Positions 9,215 to 18,234 are shown, numbered from the stretch's first letter. The stretch: 64,000 nt of DNA from Pseudomonas aestuarii (GCF_027988105.1 NZ_JAQJZJ010000005.1:248001-312000); one strand, 5' to 3'. A program made the numbers and translations. The notes: generated by a model not told the origin, from the sequence alone.

Positions 9215-9566
9215 ATGACCACGCCCTGAGCTTTCGGGGGCTGGCGCAGGGGCCGAACGAGAGCCTGGTGAGCAGCGAGTGGCGGGTGGTCAAGGACGCT
9301 CAGGAAGGGGTCGATCATGCCCCGGGGCTGGCCACCAGCGGCCAGGACCGCCGACTGGTCGCAGTCACCCAGGCCGGGGCAGCTCACCGGCCTACGAGCC
9401 GGCCCCTTTTCCACTATCGCCGAGAACGGGGGGCTGGTATTGCGCGAGCAGGGTGCGCCAGCCGGCTGAATGACGGCGCTTAGCATGTCCCCGACGGCCC
9501 CGTATAAGCCTCAAGGTCAGGCGGGACTTACGCTTGCCCGATCCTTGATCAGCAGGTAGATAAATC

Positions 9567-10508
9567 ATGCACAGCGCGCCTCCCCTGGTACTCAACGATG
9601 GCTACGCCCGGGGCTTCATGCTGGTGTTGCTGTCGGCCTTCTGTTACGGCTTGCAGCCACTGTTCGCCCAGTATGCCTATGCCGGTGGCGCCGACCCGGT
9701 GGGGTTGCTGCTGGTGCGTTTCGCCATCGCCGCCGCGATCCTGCTGCTGTTCCTGCGCGTGCGCGGCGTGCGCCTGCCGCGCGGACGCCTGGCCGGGCAG
9801 AACCTGCTGGTGGGCATCGGCTATGGCTTCGCAGCGCTGGGTTACTACAGCGCCAGCCGCTCCACCTCGGTGAGCCTGGCGGTGATCCTGATGTTTTCCT
9901 TCCCGGCCTTCGTCACCGCGCTATCGATCGCCTACCTGGGCGAGCGCACCAGCCCGCTGAAATTGCTCAGCCTGGTGCTGGCCCTCGGCGGGGTGCTGCT
10001 GGCCACCGGCCTGAGCCTGCGCGGCAACCTGTCCGGGGTGCTCTGGGCGCTGTTCGCCGCCCTCAGCTACGGATCGGCGATCGTCTATGGCACCCACAGC
10101 ATTCGCCATGAGCAACCGCTGGCCTCGGCGGCCATGGTGCTGCTGGGCTGCGCCCTGGTCTTCGCCGTGGCCGCGCTGTTCTTCGGCGCGATCCTGCCTT
10201 CCGGGGCACCAGCCTGGTCGGCGACCCTGGGCCTGGCGCTGTTCGCCACCATCCTGCCGGTGGCCTTTTTCCTAGCCGGTTCGCCGCTGATAGGCTCGTC
10301 CTCGGCCTCCACCCTGTCGACCCTGGAACCGGTGGTGGCGGTGACCATCGCCGTGCTGCTGATCGGCGAGCAGATCAGCGCCGGCATGCTCGGCGGCGGT
10401 TTGATGGTGGTGATCGCGGCGATCATCCTGTCGCGCCAAGGCGGCACCCTGCCGGAGCCTGCGCTGGTGCCGGTCCCGGTGCCGGAGGAGCCCGAGGACA
10501 TCCTCTAG
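9567..10508 (+). CDS. EamA/DMT-family transporter
   Basis: 313 aa with about ten hydrophobic helices spread over the chain and two EamA repeats, the first beginning FMLVLLSAFCYGLQPLFAQYA and the second at GVLWALFAALSYGSAIVYGT. Members export amino acids, metabolites or drugs across the inner membrane, and substrates are rarely predictable. It follows the ferredoxin remnant and precedes the convergent DgcA-like gene. A strong terminator follows. Acidic tail EEPEDIL. Confidence 0.9.
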   Translation: MHSAPPLVLNDGYARGFMLVLLSAFCYGLQPLFAQYAYAGGADPVGLLLVRFAIAAAILLLFLRVRGVRLPRGRLAGQNLLVGIGYGFAALGYYSASRSTSVSLAVILMFSFPAFVTALSIAYLGERTSPLKLLSLVLALGGVLLATGLSLRGNLSGVLWALFAALSYGSAIVYGTHSIRHEQPLASAAMVLLGCALVFAVAALFFGAILPSGAPAWSATLGLALFATILPVAFFLAGSPLIGSSSASTLSTLEPVVAVTIAVLLIGEQISAGMLGGGLMVVIAAIILSRQGGTLPEPALVPVPVPEEPEDIL

Positions 10509-10547
10509 TGGCTGTTGCCCGGCCGGGCCAGCAGTAGACCCTCAGAT

Positions 10548-10579
10548 AAAAAAGCCCCGACAGTGTCGAGGGCTTTTTC
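10548..10579 (+). terminator. Intrinsic terminator after the EamA gene (bidirectional)
   Basis: AAAAAGCCCCGAC-AGT-GTCGAGGGCTTTTT: near-perfect stem with one bulge, A-run on the left and T-run on the right. It sits between the convergent EamA and DgcA-like genes and can serve both. Confidence 0.85.
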
Positions 10580-10726
10580 TATTGCGTGTGGGTTTGTTCC
10601 CCCGCGAGCGCTGCCAATAGGCCCGCAAGTCGATCCTGGTCCTGCGGGTGGACCGCGTTCGGTCTTCAAGGAAAAGGCACATGACAGTCCGTCCGTCATG
10701 TGCCTCCAGTGCCTGTCAGGCTGGGG

Positions 10727-12775
10727 TCAGAGATCCTTGACCAGGCGCAGGGCGTCGTAGATGGCCGCGTGGGTGTTGCGCGCGGCCACCGCATCGCCGA
10801 TGCGGAACAGCTGGAACTCGCCCTCTGGATTGTCGTCCCTGGACTGCGCCTGGCCGACGATCAGTTCGCCGTGGTCGACTGCGCCGAGGTTGCGCGAGAA
10901 GGGCTTGAGCGCCAGGTACAGCTCGTCCATTGGCCGGGTGCCGTGGTTGACCACCACCTGGTCGACGTGGCGCTGCTTGCGCACGCCTTTGCACACGCCA
11001 CCGTAATCGCTGTCGATCTGCGCCACCAGGGTCTGGCCTTCGCGGGCCACGGAGGCCAGACGGTAGGTGACGGTGAAGGTGGTGTCGAGCTGCTGCAGCG
11101 AGCGCATGTAGGGCACCAGGTTCATCGCCATGACTTCCGGGGCGAAGCTGCGGTCCGGGGTCATTATCTCCAGCTTGGCGCCGCTCTGGGCGATCAGCTC
11201 GGCGGCCTGCAGGGCGGTGTGGTCGCCGGCGTCGTCGAACAGCAGCACATTACTGCCCGGTTTGACGTCGCCGGAGATGATGTCCCAGGCCGAGACCACC
11301 AGCTCGTTGCCGGCGCTCAGCACCTCGGTGTGCGGGTAGCCGCCGGTGGCGATGATGACCACGTCGGCCCGCTGGGCGCGGATGGTCTCGGCTTCGGCCC
11401 AGCTGTTGAAGTGGAAGGTCACGCCCAGGGCTTCGCACTGGGCCATGCGCCAGTCGATGATGCCGAGCATCTCGCGCCGGCGCGGGCTCTGCGCGGTCAG
11501 GCGGATCTGCCCGCCGGGCTGGGCGGCCGCCTCGTACACCACCACCTCGTGGCCGCGCTCGCCAGCCACCCGGGCCGCTTCCAGGCCGGCCGGGCCGGCA
11601 CCGACGATCACCACCTTGCGCCGCTGGGCGGCCTTGGGTATCTGATGGGGCATGCTGGTTTCGCGGCCGGTGGCGGCGTTGTGGATGCAGTAGGCCGCGC
11701 CGCCCTGATAGATGCGGTCCAGGCAGTAGTTGGCGCCGACGCAGGGGCGGATGTCCTGCTCGCGGCCCTCGATCAGCTTGCGCACGATCTGCGGGTCGGT
11801 CATGTGCGCGCGGGTCATGCCGATCATGTCGACCTTGCCCGAGGCGATGGCGTGGCGCGCCGTGGCGATGTCCTGGATCTTCGCCGCGTGGAAGGTGGGG
11901 AAATCGGTGGCCGCGCGGATCTGCCCGGCGAAATCCAGGTGCGGCGCGCTGGCCATGCCCTGGATCGGGATCACGTCGGTCAGGCCGGCGTCGGTGTCGA
12001 TGTGGCCGCGGATGATATTGAGGAAGTCGATCATGCCGCTTTGCTTGAGCCGGTGCGAGATGTCCAGGCCTTCATCCGCGTTGAAACCGCCGTTGAGCAG
12101 TTCGTCGGCGGTGTAGCGTACGCCGACGATGAACTGGTTGCCGACCCGCTGGCGAATGGCCTTGAGCACGTCGAAGGTGAAGCGCAGGCGGTTGTCCAGC
12201 GAGCCGCCATAGGGCGCCTCCAGCTCGTTGGTCAGCGGCGACCAGAACTGGTCCATCAGGTGGCCGTAGGCCTGCAGCTCGATGCCGTCGAGGCCGGCCG
12301 CCTGCATGCGTTCGGCGGCGTCGGCGTAGTCCTTGATGATGCGCTCGATGTCCCAGTCTTCGATCTGCTTGGGGAAGGCGCGGTGCGCCGCCTCGCGGTT
12401 GTGCGAGGGCGAGACCACCGGCAGCCAGTCGCCCTTGTCCCAGCGGGTACGCCGGCCCAGGTGGGTGAGTTGGATCATCACCGCCGCGCCATGCTCGTGG
12501 CACTCGTCGGTGAGGTCCTTCATCCAGCCGACCACCTCGTCCTTGTAGGCCAGGATGTTGTTGAACACCGGCGGGCTGTCGCGCGACACCGCCGCCGAGC
12601 CGGCGGTCATGGTCAGGGCCACGCCGGCCTTGGCCCGCTCGACGTGGTAGGCGCGGTAGAGCGCCTTGGGCATGCCGTCCTCGGGGTAGGCCGGCTCATG
12701 CGAGGTGGTGATGATCCGGTTGCGCAGGGTCAGGTGCTTGAGCTGGTAGGGCTGAAGCAGCGGGTCATTCGACAT
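10727..12775 (-). CDS. OYE-type FMN/[4Fe-4S]/FAD demethylase, DgcA / N-methylproline demethylase-like
   Basis: 682 aa. Residues about 5-340 form an old-yellow-enzyme TIM barrel (LRNRIITTSHE, MIQLTHLGRR, DGIELQAYGHLMDQF, KVDMIGMTRAHM); cluster-region cysteines are C345, C351 and C363; a Rossmann FAD/NAD part begins VVIVGAGPAGLEA near 388. The cluster motif reads CVGANYC rather than the CxxCxxxC of dienoyl-CoA reductase, as I recall for dimethylglycine demethylase DgcA and stachydrine StcD. Family members oxidatively demethylate N-methyl amino acids. The nearby P5C-reductase-like gene and divergent TetR hint at a proline- or glycine-type N-methyl substrate, which is inference. Confidence 0.82.
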   Translation of the reverse strand: MSNDPLLQPYQLKHLTLRNRIITTSHEPAYPEDGMPKALYRAYHVERAKAGVALTMTAGSAAVSRDSPPVFNNILAYKDEVVGWMKDLTDECHEHGAAVMIQLTHLGRRTRWDKGDWLPVVSPSHNREAAHRAFPKQIEDWDIERIIKDYADAAERMQAAGLDGIELQAYGHLMDQFWSPLTNELEAPYGGSLDNRLRFTFDVLKAIRQRVGNQFIVGVRYTADELLNGGFNADEGLDISHRLKQSGMIDFLNIIRGHIDTDAGLTDVIPIQGMASAPHLDFAGQIRAATDFPTFHAAKIQDIATARHAIASGKVDMIGMTRAHMTDPQIVRKLIEGREQDIRPCVGANYCLDRIYQGGAAYCIHNAATGRETSMPHQIPKAAQRRKVVIVGAGPAGLEAARVAGERGHEVVVYEAAAQPGGQIRLTAQSPRRREMLGIIDWRMAQCEALGVTFHFNSWAEAETIRAQRADVVIIATGGYPHTEVLSAGNELVVSAWDIISGDVKPGSNVLLFDDAGDHTALQAAELIAQSGAKLEIMTPDRSFAPEVMAMNLVPYMRSLQQLDTTFTVTYRLASVAREGQTLVAQIDSDYGGVCKGVRKQRHVDQVVVNHGTRPMDELYLALKPFSRNLGAVDHGELIVGQAQSRDDNPEGEFQLFRIGDAVAARNTHAAIYDALRLVKDL

Positions 12776-12822
12776 GGTCGGGGCTCCACGTGGCTATAGG
12801 CTTGAGCCGGTACATCGAGGTT

Positions 12823-12982
12823 AATGTACACAGGTGTCAATTAATCTGACTTAGATGTACATTGCTCGCAAGTCGACATGTCGCTTATGGCAATCCGCTG
12901 TCGCAAGTTCGGCGACCGGCAGGTATTAGCGGGGACTTGTCCAGGGGCGGGAAGGGCAGCCGCCATGCTGGAAAAATGTACA
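12823..12982. promoter_or_regulatory. Three ATGTACA motifs between the demethylase and TetR genes
   Basis: AATGTACA at 12823-12830, its inverse TGTACATT at 12856-12863 and AATGTACA again at 12975-12982, in the 280-base divergent intergenic region. The first two form an inverted pair about 33 bases centre to centre. GTCA/TGAC half-sites lie between them. They are good candidates for the operator of the divergent TetR regulator; the binding itself is inference. Confidence 0.5.
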
Positions 12983-13055
12983 GTCGTGTCTGGTTGCTGG
13001 ACGCCGAGCAACACTCTGCGTTGTACCCAGGCGCGTCGGCCGCTACCATCGGCCC

Positions 13056-13721
13056 ATGAACGAACACACGAAATCGAGTGATAGCGGCTGGCGCGGCTCG
13101 GCCGATGGCTGGTTGGAAGCGGCCTACGAAGGCCTGATCGAGTCGGGCGTCGAGGCCGTGCGCATCTTGCCGCTGGCGAAAAAATTGAAGTTGTCGCGAA
13201 CCAGTTTCTACTGGTTCTTCAAGGACCGCGAGGAGCTGCTGGCGGCGCTGCTGGAGCGCTGGCGGGTGAAGAATACCGACAACCTGGTCGGCCAGACCCA
13301 GGCCTATGCCGAGAGCATTGCCGAGGCCATGCTCAATGTCTTCGACTGCTGGCTGAACCCGGCGCTGTTCGATTCCCAGTTCGAGTTCGCGGTGCGCAGT
13401 TGGGCGCTGCAGGAGCCCAGGGTAGCCGCCCAAGTCGAGATCGCCGACAAGGCCCGCCTGGCGGCATTGGTCGGCATGTTCATGCGCTTCGGCTATGAGG
13501 CCTTGCCCGCCGATGTGCGGGCCCGCTCGATGTACCTGACCCAGATCGGCTATATAAGCATGAACGCCCGCGAGGACATGCTGGTGCGCATGCAGCGCAT
13601 TCCCGAGTACGTGAAGATCTTCACCGGGCAGGACCCGCAGGCCCGCGAACTGCAGCGTTTCTATGCCCGTCACGGCTATGCGGTGACGGAGCCGGCGCTG
13701 GTTTCTATCAACCTGGGCTGA
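13056..13721 (+). CDS. TetR-family transcriptional regulator
   Basis: 221 aa. The HTH spans about residues 28-68 (VRILPLAKKLKLSRTSFYWF); the C-terminal ligand domain has FEFAVRSWALQEPRVA, typical of the TetR subgroup found next to catabolic flavoenzymes. It is divergent from the DgcA-like gene and 18 bases upstream of the ProC-like gene, so it probably controls both. No ligand can be predicted. Confidence 0.88.
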   Translation: MNEHTKSSDSGWRGSADGWLEAAYEGLIESGVEAVRILPLAKKLKLSRTSFYWFFKDREELLAALLERWRVKNTDNLVGQTQAYAESIAEAMLNVFDCWLNPALFDSQFEFAVRSWALQEPRVAAQVEIADKARLAALVGMFMRFGYEALPADVRARSMYLTQIGYISMNAREDMLVRMQRIPEYVKIFTGQDPQARELQRFYARHGYAVTEPALVSINLG

Positions 13722-13739
13722 TCAACCATAGGGGGCCGC

Positions 13740-14558
13740 ATGTTTAGTCAATTGAAAGTCGGCATCATCGGTGGTGGCGGCTGGCTGGGCCGTTCGATCG
13801 GCGCCGCCATGCTCGAAAAGGGCGTGATGCCGGCGGCCAGTCTGATCCTCTCCAGCCGTTCCGGGCGGGTCGAGGGCTTCGAGGCCTGGCCCGAGGTGCG
13901 GCTGACCACGGACAATCGCCAGCTGGTGCACCAGGCCGACATCATCGTGCTGTCGGTGCGCCCCGAGCAGTTTGCCAGCGTCCAGGTCGATGCCGGCGAC
14001 AAGCTGGTGATTTCCTTCATGGCCGGCGTCTCGCTCGCCACTCTGGTCGAGCGTAGCGGCAGCCGCCGGGTGATTCGCGCCATGCCTAATGCGGCGGCCG
14101 AGATCGGTCAGTGCTACACGCCCTGGTTCGCCACTGCCGAGGTCACGGCCGCCGACAGGGCCTTTACCCAGGCCATGTTCGAGGCTTGCGGCAGCGCCGA
14201 CGAGGTGTTCTCCGAGGCCGATCTCGACTACCTCACCGGGCTGGTCGGCTCCGGAGCGGCCTACCCGGCGTTGCTGGCCGAGGCGCTGCTGGCCCATGCC
14301 CTGGCCAGGGGGCTGCCCCGGCAGATCGCCGAAAACGCGGTGCGTGGCGTGGTAGTGGGCGCGAGCCAGCTGCTCGGCCACGACGGCATGCTGCCGGCCG
14401 CCATGGTCCAGGCCATGCTCGACTACCGCGGCACCACGGCGGCGGGCCTGCAGGCGATGATCGATGCCGGTTTCAAGCAGGCTGTCGAGGCCGGGCTGGA
14501 GGCGGCCGAAGCGGCGGCGCAGCAGATGAAAAGCCGCTTCGCGCAGGACTCGAACTAA
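13740..14558 (+). CDS. Pyrroline-5-carboxylate reductase family protein
   Basis: 272 aa. The N-terminal NAD(P) site is VGIIGGGGWLGRSIG (7-21), followed by the substrate domain with RAMPNAAAEIG and GLVGSGAAYPALLAEAL. ProC reduces P5C to proline; the sequence departs from housekeeping ProC (for example GGGGWLG for GGGNMA), so it is more likely a paralogue acting on a related cyclic imine, or running in reverse within catabolism. It follows the TetR gene closely and probably forms an operon with it. Confidence 0.8.
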   Translation: MFSQLKVGIIGGGGWLGRSIGAAMLEKGVMPAASLILSSRSGRVEGFEAWPEVRLTTDNRQLVHQADIIVLSVRPEQFASVQVDAGDKLVISFMAGVSLATLVERSGSRRVIRAMPNAAAEIGQCYTPWFATAEVTAADRAFTQAMFEACGSADEVFSEADLDYLTGLVGSGAAYPALLAEALLAHALARGLPRQIAENAVRGVVVGASQLLGHDGMLPAAMVQAMLDYRGTTAAGLQAMIDAGFKQAVEAGLEAAEAAAQQMKSRFAQDSN

Positions 14559-14660
14559 ACCACTGGCAGGCGTGCCCGATAGGGTTCTGCCGGCCATGCT
14601 GGCACCGAGTTCTCAATCCCGTGGGGCTGCCGCCCGCCCCGTTGGCCGCCCGATACACCC

Positions 14661-14861
14661 ATCTATGTAGGCTCGATCGAAGGCCTCGGCGCCAACCCGC
14701 AGCATGCCGCCTACTGCGCCTCCAAGGCCGGGCGCACCGGCACCCCGCAGGACGTCGGTGGCGCGGTGGTGTTTCTCGCCTCGGACGAGGCCGCCTTCGT
14801 CACCGGCCAGGTGCTGGTGGTCGACGGTGGGCGCACCGCCAAGTTGCCTTTGCCGTTCTGA
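14661..14861 (+). pseudogene. Short-chain dehydrogenase pseudogene with internal deletion
   Basis: The frame to TGA 14859-14861 reads YCASKAG, immediately followed by [26 protein letters not shown] and VLVVDGG. In an intact SDR roughly 40-50 residues, including the region after the catalytic YxxxK, separate these segments. The N-terminal Rossmann half is also missing. It keeps the catalytic Tyr and Lys but cannot be functional. Confidence 0.8.
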
Positions 14862-14993
14862 GTGATGGGTAAATGGCCGTGACGGCGAGCTGCTTGTCGC
14901 CGCCGTCATCGACTGGTGTCGCCCATTGCTGAGGGTAATGACAATTCTAGGGTTTAATATGGACTTGAGATTTTGACGCTTGAGAGTTGCCAG

Positions 14994-16031
14994 ATGAGAA
15001 CGTCGTTCGAGAGCGTATTGAAGGACAAGAACCGCATGCACCTCGACAAGGTGCAGCGTGACGAACCCGTGATGGCCGTGCATCGGGTGGCCTTCGTGCT
15101 GCTGGATAATTTCTCGATGATGGCGTTCACCGGGGCCGTGGATGCCCTGGTCACGGCCAACTTGATGAGTGCCATGCCGCTTTACGAAGTGCTGGTGGTC
15201 GGTGGCACCGAGGATGTGGTGGTCAGCGACCTGGGCATCGCCATCTCGGCGGGCTGTCATCTGGCCGACCTGAAAGAGAAGGAGCAGCAGCTGATAGTGG
15301 TGTGTGGTGGTTTTCGCGTGCAATTGCAGGCCAATCCGCTGCTCAGAACCAAGCTGCGCTCGGCCGATGTTGCCGGGGCCGTGCTCGGCGGGCTATGGAA
15401 CGGCGCCTACTTTCTCGCCGAAGCGGGACTGTTGGACGGCTACGACTGTGCCTTTCACCCGGACGGCCGGGCCATGATGACCGAGCTGTTTCCCAAGGTG
15501 AGGTTGTCCAGTCACGCCTTCGTCCTGGATCGCCAGCGGATCGGTTGCGCCGGCGCCAACAGTTCGCTGGGCATGATGCTCGAGGTGGTCAAGCGCGATT
15601 GTGGCGACAGCCTGGTTCACGCGGTGGAGGAAGTGCTGAGCTGCGACAAGATGCAGGAGGTCATGGACGTGTCGGTAGTGGCGGTCGACTGCGACCCCAC
15701 CCTGCCGCAGCACCTGAAGCTGGCGCTCGAGCTGATGCACAACAACATCGACGAGCCGCTGACGGTGGACGAGATCGCCGCGTGCGTAAATATCTCCAGG
15801 CGCCAGATCGAACGCCTGTTCTGCCGTTACGTCCAGGCGACGCCCTCGCGCTATTACCTGGAGCTGCGCCTGACCCGTGCGCGCCAGCTGCTGCAGCAGA
15901 CCAACAAATCCCTCACCGATATCGCCGTGGCCAGCGGCTTTGTCAGCATCTCGCATTTCCGTCGCTGCTTTCGCGAGTTTTTCGAGATTTCGCCGGGGCG
16001 CTTTCGCGCTACCTCACACGGTCGGCGTTGA
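14994..16031 (+). CDS. GlxA-type AraC-family regulator with DJ-1/PfpI-like sensor domain
   Basis: 345 aa from ATG 14994 (an upstream in-frame TTG at 14973 and an ATG at 15036 are alternatives). Residues about 20-190 form a class I glutamine-amidotransferase-like domain (VAFVLLDNFSMMAFTGAVDAL, LGGLWNGAYFLAEAGLL, IGCAGANSSLGMMLE). Residues about 235-345 carry two AraC HTH motifs (VDEIAACVNISRRQIERLF and SLTDIAVASGFVSISHF). The architecture matches GbdR, CdhR and ArgR, which govern betaine, carnitine or arginine use. Its place beside decayed amine-catabolism genes suggests a similar role. Confidence 0.88.
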   Translation: MRTSFESVLKDKNRMHLDKVQRDEPVMAVHRVAFVLLDNFSMMAFTGAVDALVTANLMSAMPLYEVLVVGGTEDVVVSDLGIAISAGCHLADLKEKEQQLIVVCGGFRVQLQANPLLRTKLRSADVAGAVLGGLWNGAYFLAEAGLLDGYDCAFHPDGRAMMTELFPKVRLSSHAFVLDRQRIGCAGANSSLGMMLEVVKRDCGDSLVHAVEEVLSCDKMQEVMDVSVVAVDCDPTLPQHLKLALELMHNNIDEPLTVDEIAACVNISRRQIERLFCRYVQATPSRYYLELRLTRARQLLQQTNKSLTDIAVASGFVSISHFRRCFREFFEISPGRFRATSHGRR

Positions 16032-16055
16032 GCGCAACCCCATCCGCAACCGCGC

Positions 16056-16442
16056 TTACACTAGGGTCAGCGGGTAGCGCAGCGGCTCGGGCGTTATGGG
16101 CGCGCTCTGGCTGCCGGCGCTGAACGCGTCGGCGAGCAGCATCAGGGTCAAGCGATCGACTTGCTTGGGTTCGGCGTTGAGTCTCAGGCTCAGCTCGAGC
16201 TGGCGTTGTGCGATGAACTCCTGAAAGTCGTTGTCTTGCTCGATGCCCGCGGGCGCGACTTCTGTACCCACCTGCGGGTCGCCTGCGGCCTCGGCGGTAA
16301 TCCGCGGCTGCTGGCCCGAGGTGACCCGGCTGAAGAGGATCTGGAAATCCAGATAGGCGCGAATGTCTGCCGGGCTGCTGCGGCTCGGGATGCTGCCCTG
16401 GGTAGTCAGTGCGGGACTGGGAGCGGAAACGCCATTGATCAT
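16056..16442 (-). CDS. Small conserved-looking hypothetical protein divergent from rsmJ
   Basis: 128 aa, [15 protein letters not shown] to LRYPLTLV. No signal peptide, membrane segment or recognised domain; the middle is Gln/Glu/Leu-rich ([19 protein letters not shown]) and probably helical. It lies head-to-head with rsmJ, where pseudomonads carry a small uncharacterised gene (recalled gene order). The start at 16442 is the last ATG before the conserved-looking segment; the frame stays open further upstream, so the N-terminus is uncertain. Confidence 0.6.
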   Translation of the reverse strand: MINGVSAPSPALTTQGSIPSRSSPADIRAYLDFQILFSRVTSGQQPRITAEAAGDPQVGTEVAPAGIEQDNDFQEFIAQRQLELSLRLNAEPKQVDRLTLMLLADAFSAGSQSAPITPEPLRYPLTLV

Positions 16443-16547
16443 AAGGAACTCGGTGCGGCCGCGAGCGGCCAAGTCTGGCAAAATGCCGCGCACTTGGTTA
16501 TCGGCCGCTTGGCGGTCGGGTTGAACATTTCTCGAGCATATTTCCCG

Positions 16548-17339
16548 ATGAGTAATCCCCGGCCTAGCGCCACAATTCGTATGCAAGCCCTGGCCCCGCA
16601 TCTGGCCGAGCCCGCTGCCGTCTGGGCTGAGCGCCTGGGCTTGGCGCAAGACGGCGAGGCGCAATTTGCCCTGCAACTGGGTGAGCAGGGGCTGCAGCTG
16701 GTCGAACTGGGACCGCAGGCGCCGGGGCCGGTGCGGGTGGATTTCGTCGAGGGCGCGGTGGCGCATCGCCGGCTGTTCGGCGGCGGCACCGGGCAGATGA
16801 TCGCCAAGGCGGTGGGCGTGCAGCCGGGCGTGCGCCCGCGCGTGCTGGATGCCACCGCCGGGCTCGGTCGCGATGCGTTCGTCCTGGCCAGCCTGGGCTG
16901 TAGCATGACCCTGATCGAGCGCCAGCCGTTGATCGCGGCCCTGTTGGAAGATGGCCTGGCCCGCGCCGCGCTCGATCGGGATGTGGGGCCGATCGTGGCG
17001 CACATGCGCCTGCTGACCGGCAACGCGATCGAGTTGATGAGCGACTGGCAGGGCGAGCCGCCGCAGGTGATCTACCTCGACCCGATGTTCCCCCATCGCG
17101 ACAAGAGTGCGCTGGTGAAAAAGGAAATGCGCCTGTTCCGCCCCTTCGTCGGCGACGACCTGGATGCCCCGGCGCTACTCCAGGCCGCTCTGGCCCTGGC
17201 CAGCCACAGGGTGGTGGTCAAGCGCCCGCGCAAGGCGCCGGTCATCGACGGCAGCAAGCCGACCTATGCGCTGGAAGGCAAAACCAGCCGCTATGACATC
17301 TATGCGTTGAAGAAGCTGCCAGCGACGAACTGTCCGTAG
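16548..17339 (+). CDS. rsmJ: 16S rRNA (guanine1516-N2)-methyltransferase RsmJ
   Basis: 263 aa. SAM-dependent methylation of G1516 in 16S rRNA. Diagnostic segments are [18 protein letters not shown], the SAM site [19 protein letters not shown], the catalytic YLDPMFPHR and KRPRKAP near the end. I start at ATG 16548 ([10 protein letters not shown]); the frame is open upstream but the extra 129 codons lie opposite the divergent gene and are not family sequence. Confidence 0.93.
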   Translation: MSNPRPSATIRMQALAPHLAEPAAVWAERLGLAQDGEAQFALQLGEQGLQLVELGPQAPGPVRVDFVEGAVAHRRLFGGGTGQMIAKAVGVQPGVRPRVLDATAGLGRDAFVLASLGCSMTLIERQPLIAALLEDGLARAALDRDVGPIVAHMRLLTGNAIELMSDWQGEPPQVIYLDPMFPHRDKSALVKKEMRLFRPFVGDDLDAPALLQAALALASHRVVVKRPRKAPVIDGSKPTYALEGKTSRYDIYALKKLPATNCP

Positions 17340-17468
17340 GTTGAGCGCAGCGATACCCATCGCAACCAAAGCCGCCCCCCGCCCCCCGGCTCCAGGGCAG
17401 GGGGCAATCGCCGGGGCCGATCTGCGTGCTGGCTGGCTGATTGCCGATGGGTATCGTTACGCTCAACC
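17339..17468. repeat. Inverted repeat with 24-nt arms downstream of rsmJ
   Basis: Arms 17339-17362 and 17445-17468 are reverse complements with two mismatches (cores GGTTGAGCG and CGATACCCATCG). The 82-base centre has homopolymeric C and G tracts. It lies between convergent rsmJ and the MexL-like gene and may act as terminator or be an intergenic repeat element of the genus. Confidence 0.65.
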
Positions 17469-17504
17469 GCGCTGCGCTCATCCTACAAAAGCCTTCGGGC
17501 ACCC

Positions 17505-18143
17505 TCAGTCCGGCCGATAGGCGCGCACGAACATGTCGACCGCGCCCCGCACATGCTGTTCGGCGGTTTCGTCCTGGGGCGGGCTGGTGCAGCCGATCAG
17601 CAGGCGGAAGTTGGCGCCGCCCTTGATCAGGCAGAAGAACTGATCGGCGGCGCGAGACGCATCGTCGATGCGCAGCTGGCCGGCCAGATCGGCCTTGCTC
17701 AGCAGGCGCTCCATCTCGTTGAGCAGGCGTTGCGGGCCGGCGTCGTAGAACATCTGCGACAGCTTGGGGTTCTGGCTGGCCAGGGCCACCATTAGCCGGT
17801 GCATCTCCACCGACTCGTGGCTGTTGATCAGCCCATGGAAGCCGCGGCCGATAGTCAGCAGCACAGTCTCGATCGGCACACCTGGCGGTAGTTCGAAGAA
17901 CAGTTCGGGTAACTGTTCCTGGCACTTCGCCTTCACCGCCGCGGAGAACAGGGTCTCCTTATCGGTGAAGTGGTTGTACACCGTCAGTTTGGACACCCCG
18001 GCTTCGGCGGCGATGGCGTCCATGCTGCTGCCATCGTACCCCTGACTGAGGAACAGGCTTTTCGCCGCCTCCAGGATGGCCTGGCGCTTGATGAGGTCTT
18101 TTGGGCGGCCTGGGCCGCTGGGCGCTAACAACTTGTTGGGCAT
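17505..18143 (-). CDS. mexL: TetR-family repressor of the adjacent RND pump, MexL-like
   Basis: 212 aa. The N-terminus GPGRPKDLIKRQAILEAAKSL leads into an HTH (MDAIAAEAGVSKLTVYNHF, about 41-59). The C-terminal AefR-type domain includes FFCLIKGGANFRLLIG. It is transcribed away from the RND genes, 91 bases apart, as mexL is from mexJK in P. aeruginosa, whose protein is also 212 aa as I recall. Expected role: repression of itself and the pump. Confidence 0.82.
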   Translation of the reverse strand: MPNKLLAPSGPGRPKDLIKRQAILEAAKSLFLSQGYDGSSMDAIAAEAGVSKLTVYNHFTDKETLFSAAVKAKCQEQLPELFFELPPGVPIETVLLTIGRGFHGLINSHESVEMHRLMVALASQNPKLSQMFYDAGPQRLLNEMERLLSKADLAGQLRIDDASRAADQFFCLIKGGANFRLLIGCTSPPQDETAEQHVRGAVDMFVRAYRPD

Positions 18144-18156
18144 TGGCTGCTTTTAA

Positions 18157-18199
18157 TACTGGACTGGTGAGTTTGCTATTCCTACTATACCCGCCAGTA
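18157..18199. promoter_or_regulatory. Candidate operator between the MexL-like and MexJ-like genes
   Basis: TACTGG (18157-18162) and CCAGTA (18194-18199) form an inverted pair in A+T-richer surroundings, with TACTATA (18183-18189) between as a possible -10. Weak on sequence alone; position between divergent genes is the main support. Confidence 0.35.
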
Positions 18200-18234
18200 C
18201 AATTATTCCAAACCTTCGCGAAAGGTCATTCATC

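Noticed and set aside
10700..12799. A 699-codon open frame on the plus strand
   Set aside because: Exact antisense of the DgcA-like gene, Val/His/Ala-rich, no recognisable family.
16161..16547. Extended RsmJ start 129 codons upstream
   Set aside because: The extension is antisense to the divergent small gene and unlike RsmJ; ATG 16548 gives the family length.
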